DNA of 12,784 nucleotides from an uncultured Lactobacillaceae bacterium (GTDB lineage Bacteria > Bacillota > Bacilli > Lactobacillales > Lactobacillaceae): the NCBI GenBank assembly GCA_934216625.1, contig CAKQCC010000019.1:1-12784 (forward strand), written 5' to 3'. Below the pieces are notes generated by a model that saw nothing but the letters and a program-made list of their open reading frames with translations, was not told the origin of the DNA and made no database searches. Shown in pieces: positions 1 to 7,132 of the stretch. Positions within the stretch are counted from its first letter, which is position 1, and every line of letters begins with the position of its first letter. Made by a program: the position numbers and the translations under genes.

Positions 1-1
1 A

Positions 2-2059
2 GCAACTTCTAACGGTGCGGCTCAAAGTCAGACTCCGTCGAACCAAATTCAATCTTCAGCTTCAGACTTTACTCAATCAACAAGCTCGGCAGCTTCAACC
101 ACTTCTTCGATAGATCATTACGCTACTGCTTCGACCAACGGGATCTCAGCCGCCAGTTACCACGCAAAGGCTAATCAAGACAGTACGATTGCTTCGAATA
201 CTAGCAATATGATTAATAGTTACGTTGGTTCAATTAACCAGGAACTTGATTCTTCAGCGGCCTCTTCAGTAGCCGTATTCCAAAGTGCTTACGGTTTATT
301 TAGTCAGAATGCCAGCAGCTATGCCGTCCAGGCTAGTTCTTACGCTAAATTTGCTCAAAACAGTCAAAACGGTTCCATCATTAGTTCGTTAGCCGAAAAT
401 TTTGGCTACGGCAGTAACGTTTCAGGTTATATTGCGAACGTTGCTTGGCAAAATTCTAGTTATACTTCAGCCGTTAGTTCAGCTTCCGCGAACGTTAATA
501 ACATTCAGATGATTAATTCACTGGCACAATCTTTAATGCTGATTAATCCAGCTGAAGCTCGGGCTTCAGCTTCAATTGCTGAACTCGCCGCTAGTGATAA
601 TGCTAAAGTAGCCAGTGCTAACGTAGCGGCTGCTGATTCTAGCTATGGTAAATTAAAGAGCCAATCCAACAATAATTACGTTAATTTGTATGATGCTGAA
701 ACGTCGTCAATCGACAATTCTTATTCTGCTAAAGCAACTAATTTATCACCGTCTTTAGCTGGTAAATATGCTTCATTGTCAATTACGTATAACAGTGAAT
801 ACCAGTCTGCTCTGGCTAATCAATCAAACTACAATCTTGAAATATCATCAGCTTCGGTAGCCGAATCTGATGCTCAGAATAGTTTGAATTCAGCTAATTC
901 TTTGGCTAGTCACGCGGCGGCTGAATATTCATTATACAACATGAACGGGATGACTAGTGCTTCAGTTCTTAGCTTAATGTCCCAGGACTTTACCAGCGCG
1001 AATGACCCAATTGGCGCAATTAAACAGTTCATGGGTGACGTTTATGGTGACCAAGCTGGTCAAGTTGGGCAGGATTTGATTGGTAATTTGATGTCGTCTG
1101 GTTACACTTCCAGCTTAGCTGAAATAAAACAAAATCCATCATTGCTTACTCCTTACTTGCACGAGGCTGGTAGCTTAGCTGCAAACGGCAATTTAAGTCC
1201 AGCTTCAGCCACTTCGGCGTATTATGCAACCACATCGAAAGCTACTAAAATTCAAGGTCAGCTGGCCATGGCTTCCGAGTCTTACGCTTACGCAAATGAT
1301 ACGAACGTAACGTTAGCTAACTACTTTGCTTCCAGTTATTCAACTGATGCCAGTTTAGCCATCAATCATACTTCTAAAGCTCAGGAAGCACTTGATGTAT
1401 TTTACGCAACTCATGGTGATCATGCTCGTGAATTTTACGCAATGGAAAGAGTTGAACAAGAGGGAAAAGGAGATTATATTCAAGACTCCAAACAAGCCAC
1501 GGCTTACGCTAAAAACGTTTTGGAAAATTCGCCTAAGTACATTACCACTTCCCGGGGTGTTTGGTTACACGATGAAACTGACTTTAATCAGCCACATACC
1601 GGCTCAATCCCGCGCGGAAGTGAATTGACCGTGACCGGAGTTGGCTTCAGTCGAACCGGTAACGTTCGCTACATCGTTAGTTATAACGGCAAAGCTGGCT
1701 ACATTACTTCAAACTCGAATTACGTAATGCCAACTTACTTACCGGCTCAAAATAATGTTGATGTAACCATGTTAAAGGCAGGACGTCTTTATCGCACCCC
1801 GATCTTTAGTCGGAACAGTTTCACCGGGAAAGAAGCTCGCGTGAACGGTGTCCTTCATAACGTCAACGTTGTCGCTGAAGATCAGCAGAAAGTCGGTGGC
1901 TTCACCCGAATTCAGTTACCGGGTGGTGATTACATGACCGCTAATACGAAATACGTTCAGGTTACGGGTCATGATAATCAGCAGCCGCAAAACACTAATT
2001 CAACCCAGACGACGCCGCAAATCCCAACTTATGGCTTTTACGATACCCCAAGTATTTAA
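2..2059 (+). CDS. Ser/Ala-rich surface protein with two C-terminal SH3-like modules, 5' end outside window
   Basis: The reading frame is open from base 2 to the TAA at 2057-2059 (685 codons visible). The first in-frame ATG at 209 has no good ribosome binding site and the same composition continues upstream of it, so the gene starts left of the window. Roughly the first 500 visible residues are dominated by Ser, Ala, Asn and Tyr, with recurring SSY and ASA motifs and long Ala/Ser/Gln helix-prone stretches, typical of stalk regions in lactobacillar adhesins. Two SH3-like modules follow, about 1530-1730 and 1750-1960. Each has the pattern of a short ring-residue strand, a hydrophobic core, then YITSNSNYV or YMTANTKYV, resembling SLAP/DUF5776 modules of Lactobacillaceae surface proteins, which are thought to bind the cell wall. 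The C-terminus has a Gln/Thr/Pro-rich tail and no LPXTG sorting signal or membrane helix, so attachment is probably non-covalent. The module family is an inference from pattern; surface location is likely. Confidence 0.8.
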   Translation, partial: ATSNGAAQSQTPSNQIQSSASDFTQSTSSAASTTSSIDHYATASTNGISAASYHAKANQDSTIASNTSNMINSYVGSINQELDSSAASSVAVFQSAYGLFSQNASSYAVQASSYAKFAQNSQNGSIISSLAENFGYGSNVSGYIANVAWQNSSYTSAVSSASANVNNIQMINSLAQSLMLINPAEARASASIAELAASDNAKVASANVAAADSSYGKLKSQSNNNYVNLYDAETSSIDNSYSAKATNLSPSLAGKYASLSITYNSEYQSALANQSNYNLEISSASVAESDAQNSLNSANSLASHAAAEYSLYNMNGMTSASVLSLMSQDFTSANDPIGAIKQFMGDVYGDQAGQVGQDLIGNLMSSGYTSSLAEIKQNPSLLTPYLHEAGSLAANGNLSPASATSAYYATTSKATKIQGQLAMASESYAYANDTNVTLANYFASSYSTDASLAINHTSKAQEALDVFYATHGDHAREFYAMERVEQEGKGDYIQDSKQATAYAKNVLENSPKYITTSRGVWLHDETDFNQPHTGSIPRGSELTVTGVGFSRTGNVRYIVSYNGKAGYITSNSNYVMPTYLPAQNNVDVTMLKAGRLYRTPIFSRNSFTGKEARVNGVLHNVNVVAEDQQKVGGFTRIQLPGGDYMTANTKYVQVTGHDNQQPQNTNSTQTTPQIPTYGFYDTPSI

Positions 2060-2065
2060 TAAAAC
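2037..2065 (+). promoter_or_regulatory. possible promoter for the 2120 gene inside the end of the upstream gene
   Basis: TTTACG (2037-2042) and TAAAAC (2060-2065) are separated by 17 bases, each matching the vegetative consensus at four of six positions. Transcription would begin near 2072, just ahead of the hairpin at 2074-2094. This is weak evidence in AT-rich DNA, but no other room exists for a promoter before the ATG at 2120. Confidence 0.25.
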
Positions 2066-2073
2066 TAAAGTTT

Positions 2074-2098
2074 AATGCTGGTAATTCCAGCATTTTTT
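2074..2098 (+). terminator. intrinsic terminator after the Ser/Ala-rich gene
   Basis: An eight-base perfect stem AATGCTGG / CCAGCATT (2074-2081 with 2087-2094) closes a TAATT loop and runs into a T tract to 2098. It lies 15 bases after the stop codon and only about 20 bases before the next gene's start. Confidence 0.85.
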
Positions 2099-2119
2099 AT
2101 TTAGGAACGGAGAATAAAA

Positions 2120-2788
2120 ATGAAATTAAAGCAATTAATTTTGGGCGGCTTAACTTCGGTAGTTGCTTTAACGTTGCTTCCGGTTAGCGGAATTAACGCT
2201 AAATCGAAGCGCCCGGTTCGACAATTCAAGACTTTACGGACCGTTCGAGTTGATCAAGTTAGTCATAATCGGGTGGTTGGTCATTTGAACCTTCGCCGCG
2301 GCACCGTAATCACGTTATCTAAATACAATCGGCGCTTGAAAGGATATTCGATTAACGGTCAAAAGTTAAAACGCCGTCGCGGAATTTTAAATCTGGTAAA
2401 ACGGCATCGCCTTAATTGGTGCCGCTTATTTCATAAGAAATTACGGCGTCGAAACGTTAAACGTGTCCGTCAAATTAACCGAAAATTACGACGAAAGCAA
2501 ACTGGAAAGAAGCGAAACAAAATCTTAGATTCTAAATTTAAGCGTTCAAACAATGCTCAGCAATTAAAACGCAGTGGCTTTTTTGATGCTGAACCATTTG
2601 GTGGCAACTTCATTTTTAGTAAGTACGCCCCAAATGACCATCGAGCAGTAATTCCAAAGAACATAGACATAACTCATCTCGGCTGGGTTAAAGGACATTT
2701 TGGTCAACCTAATCCGCCAGCTTACGCTTATAACGCTAAGCAGAAGGGCTGGTTCGAGGTTAATGCCAAGTCCGGTAATCGTCAGTGA
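2120..2788 (+). CDS. small secreted, strongly basic protein
   Basis: Protein of 222 residues that I cannot assign to a named family. Residues 1-27 form a Sec signal peptide (KLK, then a hydrophobic core of about 17 residues, likely cleavage after INA). Residues about 40-95 look beta-rich and SH3-like (alternating hydrophobics, LRRGTVITL). Residues 102-134 are extremely basic, 18 of 33 being Lys or Arg. The C-terminal 70 residues are less charged, with aromatic/Gly/Pro motifs such as FGGNFIFSKYA, HLGWVKGHFGQP and QKGWFEVN that suggest a small folded domain. The ATG has a GGAG site about nine bases upstream. The next gene follows after 19 bases, so the two are probably co-transcribed. A cationic wall- or teichoic-acid-binding role is a guess from charge and export. 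Confidence 0.8.
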   Translation: MKLKQLILGGLTSVVALTLLPVSGINAKSKRPVRQFKTLRTVRVDQVSHNRVVGHLNLRRGTVITLSKYNRRLKGYSINGQKLKRRRGILNLVKRHRLNWCRLFHKKLRRRNVKRVRQINRKLRRKQTGKKRNKILDSKFKRSNNAQQLKRSGFFDAEPFGGNFIFSKYAPNDHRAVIPKNIDITHLGWVKGHFGQPNPPAYAYNAKQKGWFEVNAKSGNRQ

Positions 2789-2807
2789 TTAGAAAGGAAG
2801 ACCGGCG

Positions 2808-3149
2808 ATGATTAAAGGAAACGTCAAACTCGACCCAAACGTTTTAGGCACTTTGCAAAAATTGGATGATCTCCAGCACGGGATCAATGCTTCTGGAATT
2901 TTTGCCTTGCTAGTGATCAACATGAATCAGCACAACGTTTCTCGGGTGTCAATGAGTAAATTAATTAGTTCGAGCGTTCGCAAATCTCAACTGGTTGGCA
3001 TTCGACTAAACGTTAACGAAAGCGTTCAAGCAATGGTAAACAAGACCCTACGAATCCTTGAGGACCATCATTTAATTAAGGCTCAGCATCTGCCACTAAG
3101 TGAGGGTGAAGTCTGCTTCCAGGTTAATCCCGACGTAGCCCAGTTGTAA
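2808..3149 (+). CDS. small winged-helix-like cytoplasmic protein
   Basis: Protein of 113 residues with no signal peptide or membrane helix. The pattern fits a winged helix: a hydrophobic first helix (about 25-40), a short segment VSMSKLISSSV (about 47-57), a second long helix around 68-85 with the spacing of a recognition helix ending in LRILEDHHLIKAQ, then two strands around a turn (SEGEVCFQV) as a wing. It could be a DNA-binding regulator or a wHTH domain used for protein contact. The family is not recognised and the fold is inferred from residue pattern only. AGAAAGGA lies nine bases before the ATG, and the gene directly follows the basic secreted protein, which would be an obvious target or partner if they form an operon. 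Confidence 0.7.
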   Translation: MIKGNVKLDPNVLGTLQKLDDLQHGINASGIFALLVINMNQHNVSRVSMSKLISSSVRKSQLVGIRLNVNESVQAMVNKTLRILEDHHLIKAQHLPLSEGEVCFQVNPDVAQL

Positions 3150-3165
3150 CCCGATTGAAATAGAA

Positions 3166-3195
3166 TTGAAACGCCTCGGTAAATCATTCTATGTT
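3166..3195 (+). promoter_or_regulatory. probable promoter of the GH25 lysozyme gene
   Basis: TTGAAA (3166-3171) is followed after 18 bases by TATGTT (3190-3195), with the gene's ribosome binding site GGGGG at 3215-3219. The TTG of the -35 box is also an in-frame start codon upstream of the lysozyme, but it has no ribosome binding site. Confidence 0.4.
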
Positions 3196-3225
3196 ATTCT
3201 TGATTTGGTTAATTGGGGGCTTTTC

Positions 3226-4116
3226 ATGAATATTAGACGTCGGATTAAATTTTTAGGAATGTTGTTAATATTCGCGGCATTGCTGGTTGGCGGTAGTTGT
3301 ATTAATCACGATAACCAGGTTCACGCGGCGAACGCTTATGATATTTCGCAATGGCAGGGCCGGATTGATGGTCATAAGGCTCATCGATTAAAACACGAAG
3401 TTAATTTCGTGATCTTACGGGCCCAAAATGGTGCTAGTCAGCAAGACCTTCAGTATTCACATGATCAAGCCGAAATGAATCAGCACCACATTCCGTATGG
3501 AGTTTATAGTTACAGCTTGTACCGGAATTCACCGATGGCTCGTCAGGAAGCCCAGAATTTGTACAATCGGGCCCCGCAAGCTCAATTTTACGTTAATGAC
3601 ATTGAAATTAACCACGCTAAGCACCGAATCGGTTCGGCAACCAAAGCGTGGGCAAACGAGATGCGTCAGCTCACCACTAAGCCGATCGTTCTGTATAGCT
3701 ACGCTAACTTCATTCAGCAACATTTGTTGAACGCTAAGAAGGCGTACAACGCGACTTGGGTTGCCAGTTATTCTAACCAACCGCCGAAGACCGATTATCA
3801 TTATGACCTTTGGCAATATACCGATGCTCATTACAGTCATGCTTTAAAGCGAAAAGTTGATGCTTCGGTACTGACTGGCCAACCACTATCGTTCTGGACC
3901 GGTCAAAATTCAGCAACGGCGCTTAATTTAGATTCAATTCAGCCTCAGTCTTCCGTTAATCATCACGCTAAGAATCAAAAACACCGGGCTTCTCATCATC
4001 ATTACGTTCGTGAATTAAAACGGGCGCGCCGTAATCTTCGGCGTGGTCGTCGTCTGACCCGGGCTCAGCGTCATGCGCTTCGTAAATACGCGCGGCGTCA
4101 TTCTTTAGTTAAATAA
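3226..4116 (+). CDS. secreted GH25 family lysozyme with Arg-rich C-terminal tail
   Basis: Glycoside hydrolase family 25 muramidase, 296 residues, predicted to cut the glycan strands of peptidoglycan outside the cell. The ATG at 3226 is chosen because GGGGG lies six bases upstream and it begins a normal signal peptide (RRR, hydrophobic core, cleavage after VHA at residue 34). An in-frame TTG at 3166 has neither. The mature protein opens directly with YDISQWQG (D39), the first GH25 motif. YVNDIEIN holds the D-x-E pair (D125, E127), and YSYANF and LWQYTD are the later family motifs, so the catalytic set looks intact. The domain ends near residue 235. The last 50 residues form a His/Ser linker and then a tail with 16 Arg or Lys in 36 residues, in the position usually held by a wall-binding domain, which may serve that purpose through charge. 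It may act as an autolysin or in wall remodelling. Confidence 0.9.
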   Translation: MNIRRRIKFLGMLLIFAALLVGGSCINHDNQVHAANAYDISQWQGRIDGHKAHRLKHEVNFVILRAQNGASQQDLQYSHDQAEMNQHHIPYGVYSYSLYRNSPMARQEAQNLYNRAPQAQFYVNDIEINHAKHRIGSATKAWANEMRQLTTKPIVLYSYANFIQQHLLNAKKAYNATWVASYSNQPPKTDYHYDLWQYTDAHYSHALKRKVDASVLTGQPLSFWTGQNSATALNLDSIQPQSSVNHHAKNQKHRASHHHYVRELKRARRNLRRGRRLTRAQRHALRKYARRHSLVK

Positions 4117-4137
4117 ATTTAAATTCGCTCCCGGATT

Positions 4138-4174
4138 AAAAAGGACCGGTCAGTTTTACTGATCGGCTCTTTTT
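4138..4174. terminator. bidirectional intrinsic terminator between convergent genes
   Basis: CCGGTCAGT (4146-4154) pairs with ACTGATCGG (4158-4166) with one G-T pair. It is flanked by five T on the plus strand side (4170-4174) and by five A (4138-4142), which read as T on the minus strand. It can end transcription both of the lysozyme gene and of the minus-strand gene at 4189-4779. Confidence 0.85.
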
Positions 4175-4188
4175 GTTTAAAATTGTTT

Positions 4189-4779
4189 TTATTTGTACGG
4201 TAATTGAGCAATCCCAACGTCAGCACCAGCTTCAAGCTGCGGATCCTGAATGACCTGGTACGCTAAATCAGCAACACTGACGGCTGAAACGCTGCTGTCA
4301 CCGGCTGGTTGAGCATTGTGAACGGCTTGGTAGCTTAAAGTATGTGAACGGCCTAATTTAGCAGCCCTGATGACCGTCGTGATTAATCGCGTTCCCTTTA
4401 CCAGTTCGACAATTTGCTTGATTCGCGGATCGTTAGGCTGATCGTTAGCGTTCAGCATTAAAATTAATTGTTTAACCTTTGAATTTCGGAGTGCGGTTAT
4501 GATTTTCTCAATGGTGTTGCCATCCTTTTGGGCCAGGTCGATGTAAACGGCATCGAATCCCTGTGAAGTGATGATCCCGTTCAAATCCTGGTGATTTTCG
4601 AAAACCAGTTCATGCCGTGGATTGATTTGGGCCAGCTGGGCTGGCTTGTTAGTAATGATTCCCACCCGGTCGTCTTGATTCTGGGCTAACCGACGCCTAA
4701 GCTGATTAGTAACTTGATTCGGATCGGCGATCAGGAGGATTCGTTTAATCTTTACTTTGGTTTGATGATTTTGACTCAA
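4189..4779 (-). CDS. Rossmann-fold (NAD(P)-binding, atypical SDR-like) protein lacking the glycine motif
   Basis: Protein of 196 residues with the alternating strand/helix pattern of small NAD(P)H-binding proteins of the atypical SDR group: strand KRILLIA (12-18), helix QVTNQLRRRL, strand with RVGIITN, strand AVYIDLA, strand KQLILMLN, and a C-terminal SVADLAYQVIQDP segment typical of the group. The usual G-x-x-G-x-x-G turn after the first strand is replaced by ADPNQVT, so dinucleotide binding is doubtful. No signal peptide is seen, so it should be cytoplasmic. The TTG start at 4779 is chosen because AGGAAGGA lies eight bases before it; there is no ATG nearby. The gene is alone on its strand, divergent from the CAP gene and convergent with the lysozyme. 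The fold call is moderately sure and the activity is unknown. Confidence 0.75.
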   Translation of the reverse strand: MSQNHQTKVKIKRILLIADPNQVTNQLRRRLAQNQDDRVGIITNKPAQLAQINPRHELVFENHQDLNGIITSQGFDAVYIDLAQKDGNTIEKIITALRNSKVKQLILMLNANDQPNDPRIKQIVELVKGTRLITTVIRAAKLGRSHTLSYQAVHNAQPAGDSSVSAVSVADLAYQVIQDPQLEAGADVGIAQLPYK

Positions 4780-4816
4780 ATTATTGATCCTTCCTACTGA
4801 AATCTTTTAATTTAAT

Positions 4817-4845
4817 TTTAAACTTTTTGTCTATTAAGTTAAAAT
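4817..4845 (+). promoter_or_regulatory. likely promoter of the CAP-domain gene within a divergent promoter region
   Basis: TTTAAA (4817-4822) and TAAAAT (4840-4845) have 17-base spacing, upstream of the CAP gene. The same stretch read on the minus strand gives TTTAAC, 17 bases, TAAAAT, aimed at the gene at 4189-4779. The two promoters would therefore overlap almost completely and could compete. The 119-base gap is very AT-rich and holds no gene. Confidence 0.4.
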
Positions 4846-4898
4846 TAGAAAGTGTTTAGTTAGCCCAAATCAAATTTACCTGGTTGGAGGTGTTCGAC

Positions 4899-5591
4899 AT
4901 GAAAAGACTCTGGTTAACGTTAATCGTCTTCGTTTTGATCGCGGTGGGAGCCGTCGAGTACAGTAATCGTCAATTATTTCATTTCCCGTTCTCCACTTCT
5001 TCCCAACCCCAGCAGAAACGGGTAATTAATAATAATCCGCCCAATTTAAAGACGCCGAATGACGCTTCGCAGGAAACCCATCAAGTCATTACTAAGGGCC
5101 CGGTGCATTATCATGGCTATTTTAATTCCAGAAATAAGGCGGCTTACCTCAGCGCAATTCGGGCCGATGCGTTAAAAGATATTAACCACGAACGAACTGA
5201 GCGTGGGATGCCAGCACTCAAAATAAATCATTCCTTGAATCGAATCGCGGCAATGCGTTCGGTTCAAGCTGACCAGAATTTTAGTCATTACGATAACAAT
5301 AATCAGGTCTTGGCTTGCGTTGACGCAGTCAAAACTCATTTTATGCCTAATTATTTGCAGGCCCGCGCTCACATTTCGGAATGCCTGTCCGAACAAGCGG
5401 GTGATATTGATAACACCGCTGGTCAGGTTACGAATACGGCCGTCAAGGGAATGATTTATCACGATGCCGGCTCACATTGGGGACATCGAAAGATCTTGCT
5501 TGATTTCAAAAATCGCTACATCGGAATTACCGCCCACGTTGACCGCGGAAAAAATGATAAAGTTGTGATTGCTTATGATCTTTATCAATAA
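4899..5591 (+). CDS. exported CAP (SCP-like) domain protein
   Basis: Protein of 230 residues. Residues 4-19 are a hydrophobic segment behind MKR with no clear cleavage site, so it may remain as a signal anchor. Residues 30-75 are a polar Pro/Asn/Gln linker. Residues 80-230 match the CAP superfamily: INHERTERGMPALKIN, then a hydrophobic helix, NFSHYDN, SECLSE and GHRKILLDFKNRYIGI. Candidate cavity residues are H130, E161 (or E165) and H196. C140 and C162 could form a disulfide. Bacterial CAP proteins are extracellular; their biochemical role is generally unclear. The ATG at 4899 is preceded by GGAGG at eight bases, and a TTG at 4884 overlaps that site and is rejected. The next gene begins within about 20 bases, so they likely form an operon. 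Confidence 0.88.
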   Translation: MKRLWLTLIVFVLIAVGAVEYSNRQLFHFPFSTSSQPQQKRVINNNPPNLKTPNDASQETHQVITKGPVHYHGYFNSRNKAAYLSAIRADALKDINHERTERGMPALKINHSLNRIAAMRSVQADQNFSHYDNNNQVLACVDAVKTHFMPNYLQARAHISECLSEQAGDIDNTAGQVTNTAVKGMIYHDAGSHWGHRKILLDFKNRYIGITAHVDRGKNDKVVIAYDLYQ

Positions 5592-5611
5592 TTATGAAAG
5601 GATTCTTAAAC

Positions 5612-7087
5612 GTGCGTCGCTTTAGTCGAAATTTTGTTTCAGCAGTGGTTGCCTGCTCAGCAGTGATCATGTTCGCAGGAACTGCTAACGCCAGTCAAAA
5701 TAATCAAAAATCGAATTCACGTAATTTGGCGGTTCGGTCAGCGCCACGACGGGATGCCCAAATGACACCGGTTCACCATTATTTTGAAGCTCATCGTCAA
5801 TCTCAGAAGACTCAACCGGCTTCAATCAAGCTCTCCGCGGCTCGCCACCGGACTTCACGTCACCGCACTCGACGAATAAATCACACCAGGCGTCGAACCA
5901 GGAACCGTATTCGTCGAACTAACCGCCACCGCTCTAATCACCGTCGAATCCGTCGTCACACTCGTCACGCTTCGTCCCGAAGCCCGCGGGCGATTGCTTT
6001 TCACGGCCGAAACGTGAAGCAGAAACGTTCGGCACTGGGCACTTTTAGCAAACGGAAATTCCGTTACGTTAATAACAGCCACAGTGATTTTGTCCCAAGC
6101 GTTACCGACCACGGAACTTACGGTGACGGCAATTATTCACAATCGAACGACCGGATTAAAACGAAAGCTGATTCACCGAACCGGGTTACTTTTTACCGCG
6201 ATCTGCTCATTCCCAAAAAGTTAGGTCGGAATCAGTTCTATTCACCGCAGGGGTTGGTAATCGTCGGCCACTACGCTTACGTATCAACTAACGCGACCAA
6301 CAGTTATCAAGCAGTTCATGCCCACGACACCGACAATAATCGGCACGCGAAGCGAACGATCAACGGCAACGACCTTGCCCAGAAAGGTAATCCGGCTGGC
6401 AAATCACCGTACCATAAAGGCGCCGTTCAGATTATCCGGATTAACCTGAATTCACGGACCCGAAATTACAACCAACATTTGAAGTCAGCCCGGCGAAACA
6501 TTAAAGTCGGTCCGGTCTTTTACGGCGGCCATGGCCAAGGGTTAGCGTATAATCCGCGGACTCACCAGTTGTGGTTATTGAATAACGAGTTTGGCCAGTT
6601 AAATAAGACTTCGGCCAGTCTGATCAGCTTCAGGACGTTAGCCCCGATTCGAAAAGTTAGTTTTCGCTTTGGCAGCACAACGCTCGGTGATGATTTGACG
6701 TTTGACCGGCGTGGTCGGGCGGTCAACGTTACCGAAGCTGGTAACGACAGCTTCGCAAAACCGGATTCAATTAAGTTCTATCAAGGAAAGATTACTCCGG
6801 ATCGGGTTCGCTTGAACTTGATTCGGCAAGGCCTGCGTTACGCGCCGAGTGACGTAATTCAAGATTTGAGCTACAATCCGCGAAATCGTCGGCTGTACAT
6901 TACCGGTGATGATTCAATTATCTCGGTTCCTGAAGACCAGCTTGGGAAGCTCAAGCCCGCAAACGTTCGATCAACCCGGTTTGCGACCACCCGTGAATTC
7001 GAAGGCCTTTCATTTGATCGTAGCGGACGTGGCTACCTGTTGGTAAGCCGGATCCCCGAAATTTTAAGAACTCCGGATCGATTTTAA
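5612..7087 (+). CDS. large secreted protein: Arg/His-rich segment plus propeller-like domain
   Basis: Protein of 491 residues. The GTG at 5612 is chosen because GAAAGGA (5596-5602) sits nine bases upstream and the product then begins MRRFSRNF with a classic signal peptide cleaved after ANA (residue 27). The ATG at 5594 overlaps that ribosome binding site and has none of its own. Residues 78-126 contain 22 Arg and 7 His in 49, certainly disordered and strongly cationic. From about residue 185 to the end, repeated blade-like units appear (SPQGLVIVGHYAYVSTNA, GQGLAYNPRTHQLWLLNNE, GDDLTFDRRGRAVNVTEAG, IQDLSYNPRNRRLYITGDD, FEGLSFDRSGRGYLLVSR), a beta-propeller pattern. I recognise the style from lactobacillar secreted proteins of unknown function, but no enzyme motif. 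The close spacing to the CAP gene suggests joint expression at the surface. Propeller fold is an inference. Confidence 0.82.
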   Translation: MRRFSRNFVSAVVACSAVIMFAGTANASQNNQKSNSRNLAVRSAPRRDAQMTPVHHYFEAHRQSQKTQPASIKLSAARHRTSRHRTRRINHTRRRTRNRIRRTNRHRSNHRRIRRHTRHASSRSPRAIAFHGRNVKQKRSALGTFSKRKFRYVNNSHSDFVPSVTDHGTYGDGNYSQSNDRIKTKADSPNRVTFYRDLLIPKKLGRNQFYSPQGLVIVGHYAYVSTNATNSYQAVHAHDTDNNRHAKRTINGNDLAQKGNPAGKSPYHKGAVQIIRINLNSRTRNYNQHLKSARRNIKVGPVFYGGHGQGLAYNPRTHQLWLLNNEFGQLNKTSASLISFRTLAPIRKVSFRFGSTTLGDDLTFDRRGRAVNVTEAGNDSFAKPDSIKFYQGKITPDRVRLNLIRQGLRYAPSDVIQDLSYNPRNRRLYITGDDSIISVPEDQLGKLKPANVRSTRFATTREFEGLSFDRSGRGYLLVSRIPEILRTPDRF

Positions 7088-7099
7088 CAATTGAATTTA

Positions 7100-7108
7100 T
7101 GTTAAAAT
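7100..7108 (+). promoter_or_regulatory. extended -10 element ahead of the DUF4145 gene
   Basis: TGTTAAAAT (7100-7108) is an extended -10 element (TG, one base, TAAAAT) in the 45-base gap before the GTG at 7133. No good -35 box is visible upstream, which is usual for extended -10 promoters. Confidence 0.4.
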
Positions 7109-7132
7109 TAAATCGGAAAGAAGGTGAATTAG

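Noticed and set aside
3226..3330. Possible lipoprotein signal (GGSC) in the lysozyme leader
   Set aside because: The residues before the Cys do not fit a lipobox (no Leu at -3), and a standard cleavage site VHA lies nine residues later, directly before the GH25 domain.
5860..5990. Apparent repeat array in the CG-rich Arg codons, resembling a short tandem repeat or CRISPR-like pattern
   Set aside because: There is no constant repeat unit or spacer length; the likeness comes from reuse of CGT, CGC and CAC codons.
5855..6112. Minus-strand open frame opposite the Arg-rich segment of the secreted propeller-like protein
   Set aside because: It arises from the repetitive CGN codons read in reverse, with no family motif or ribosome binding site, inside a well-supported gene.
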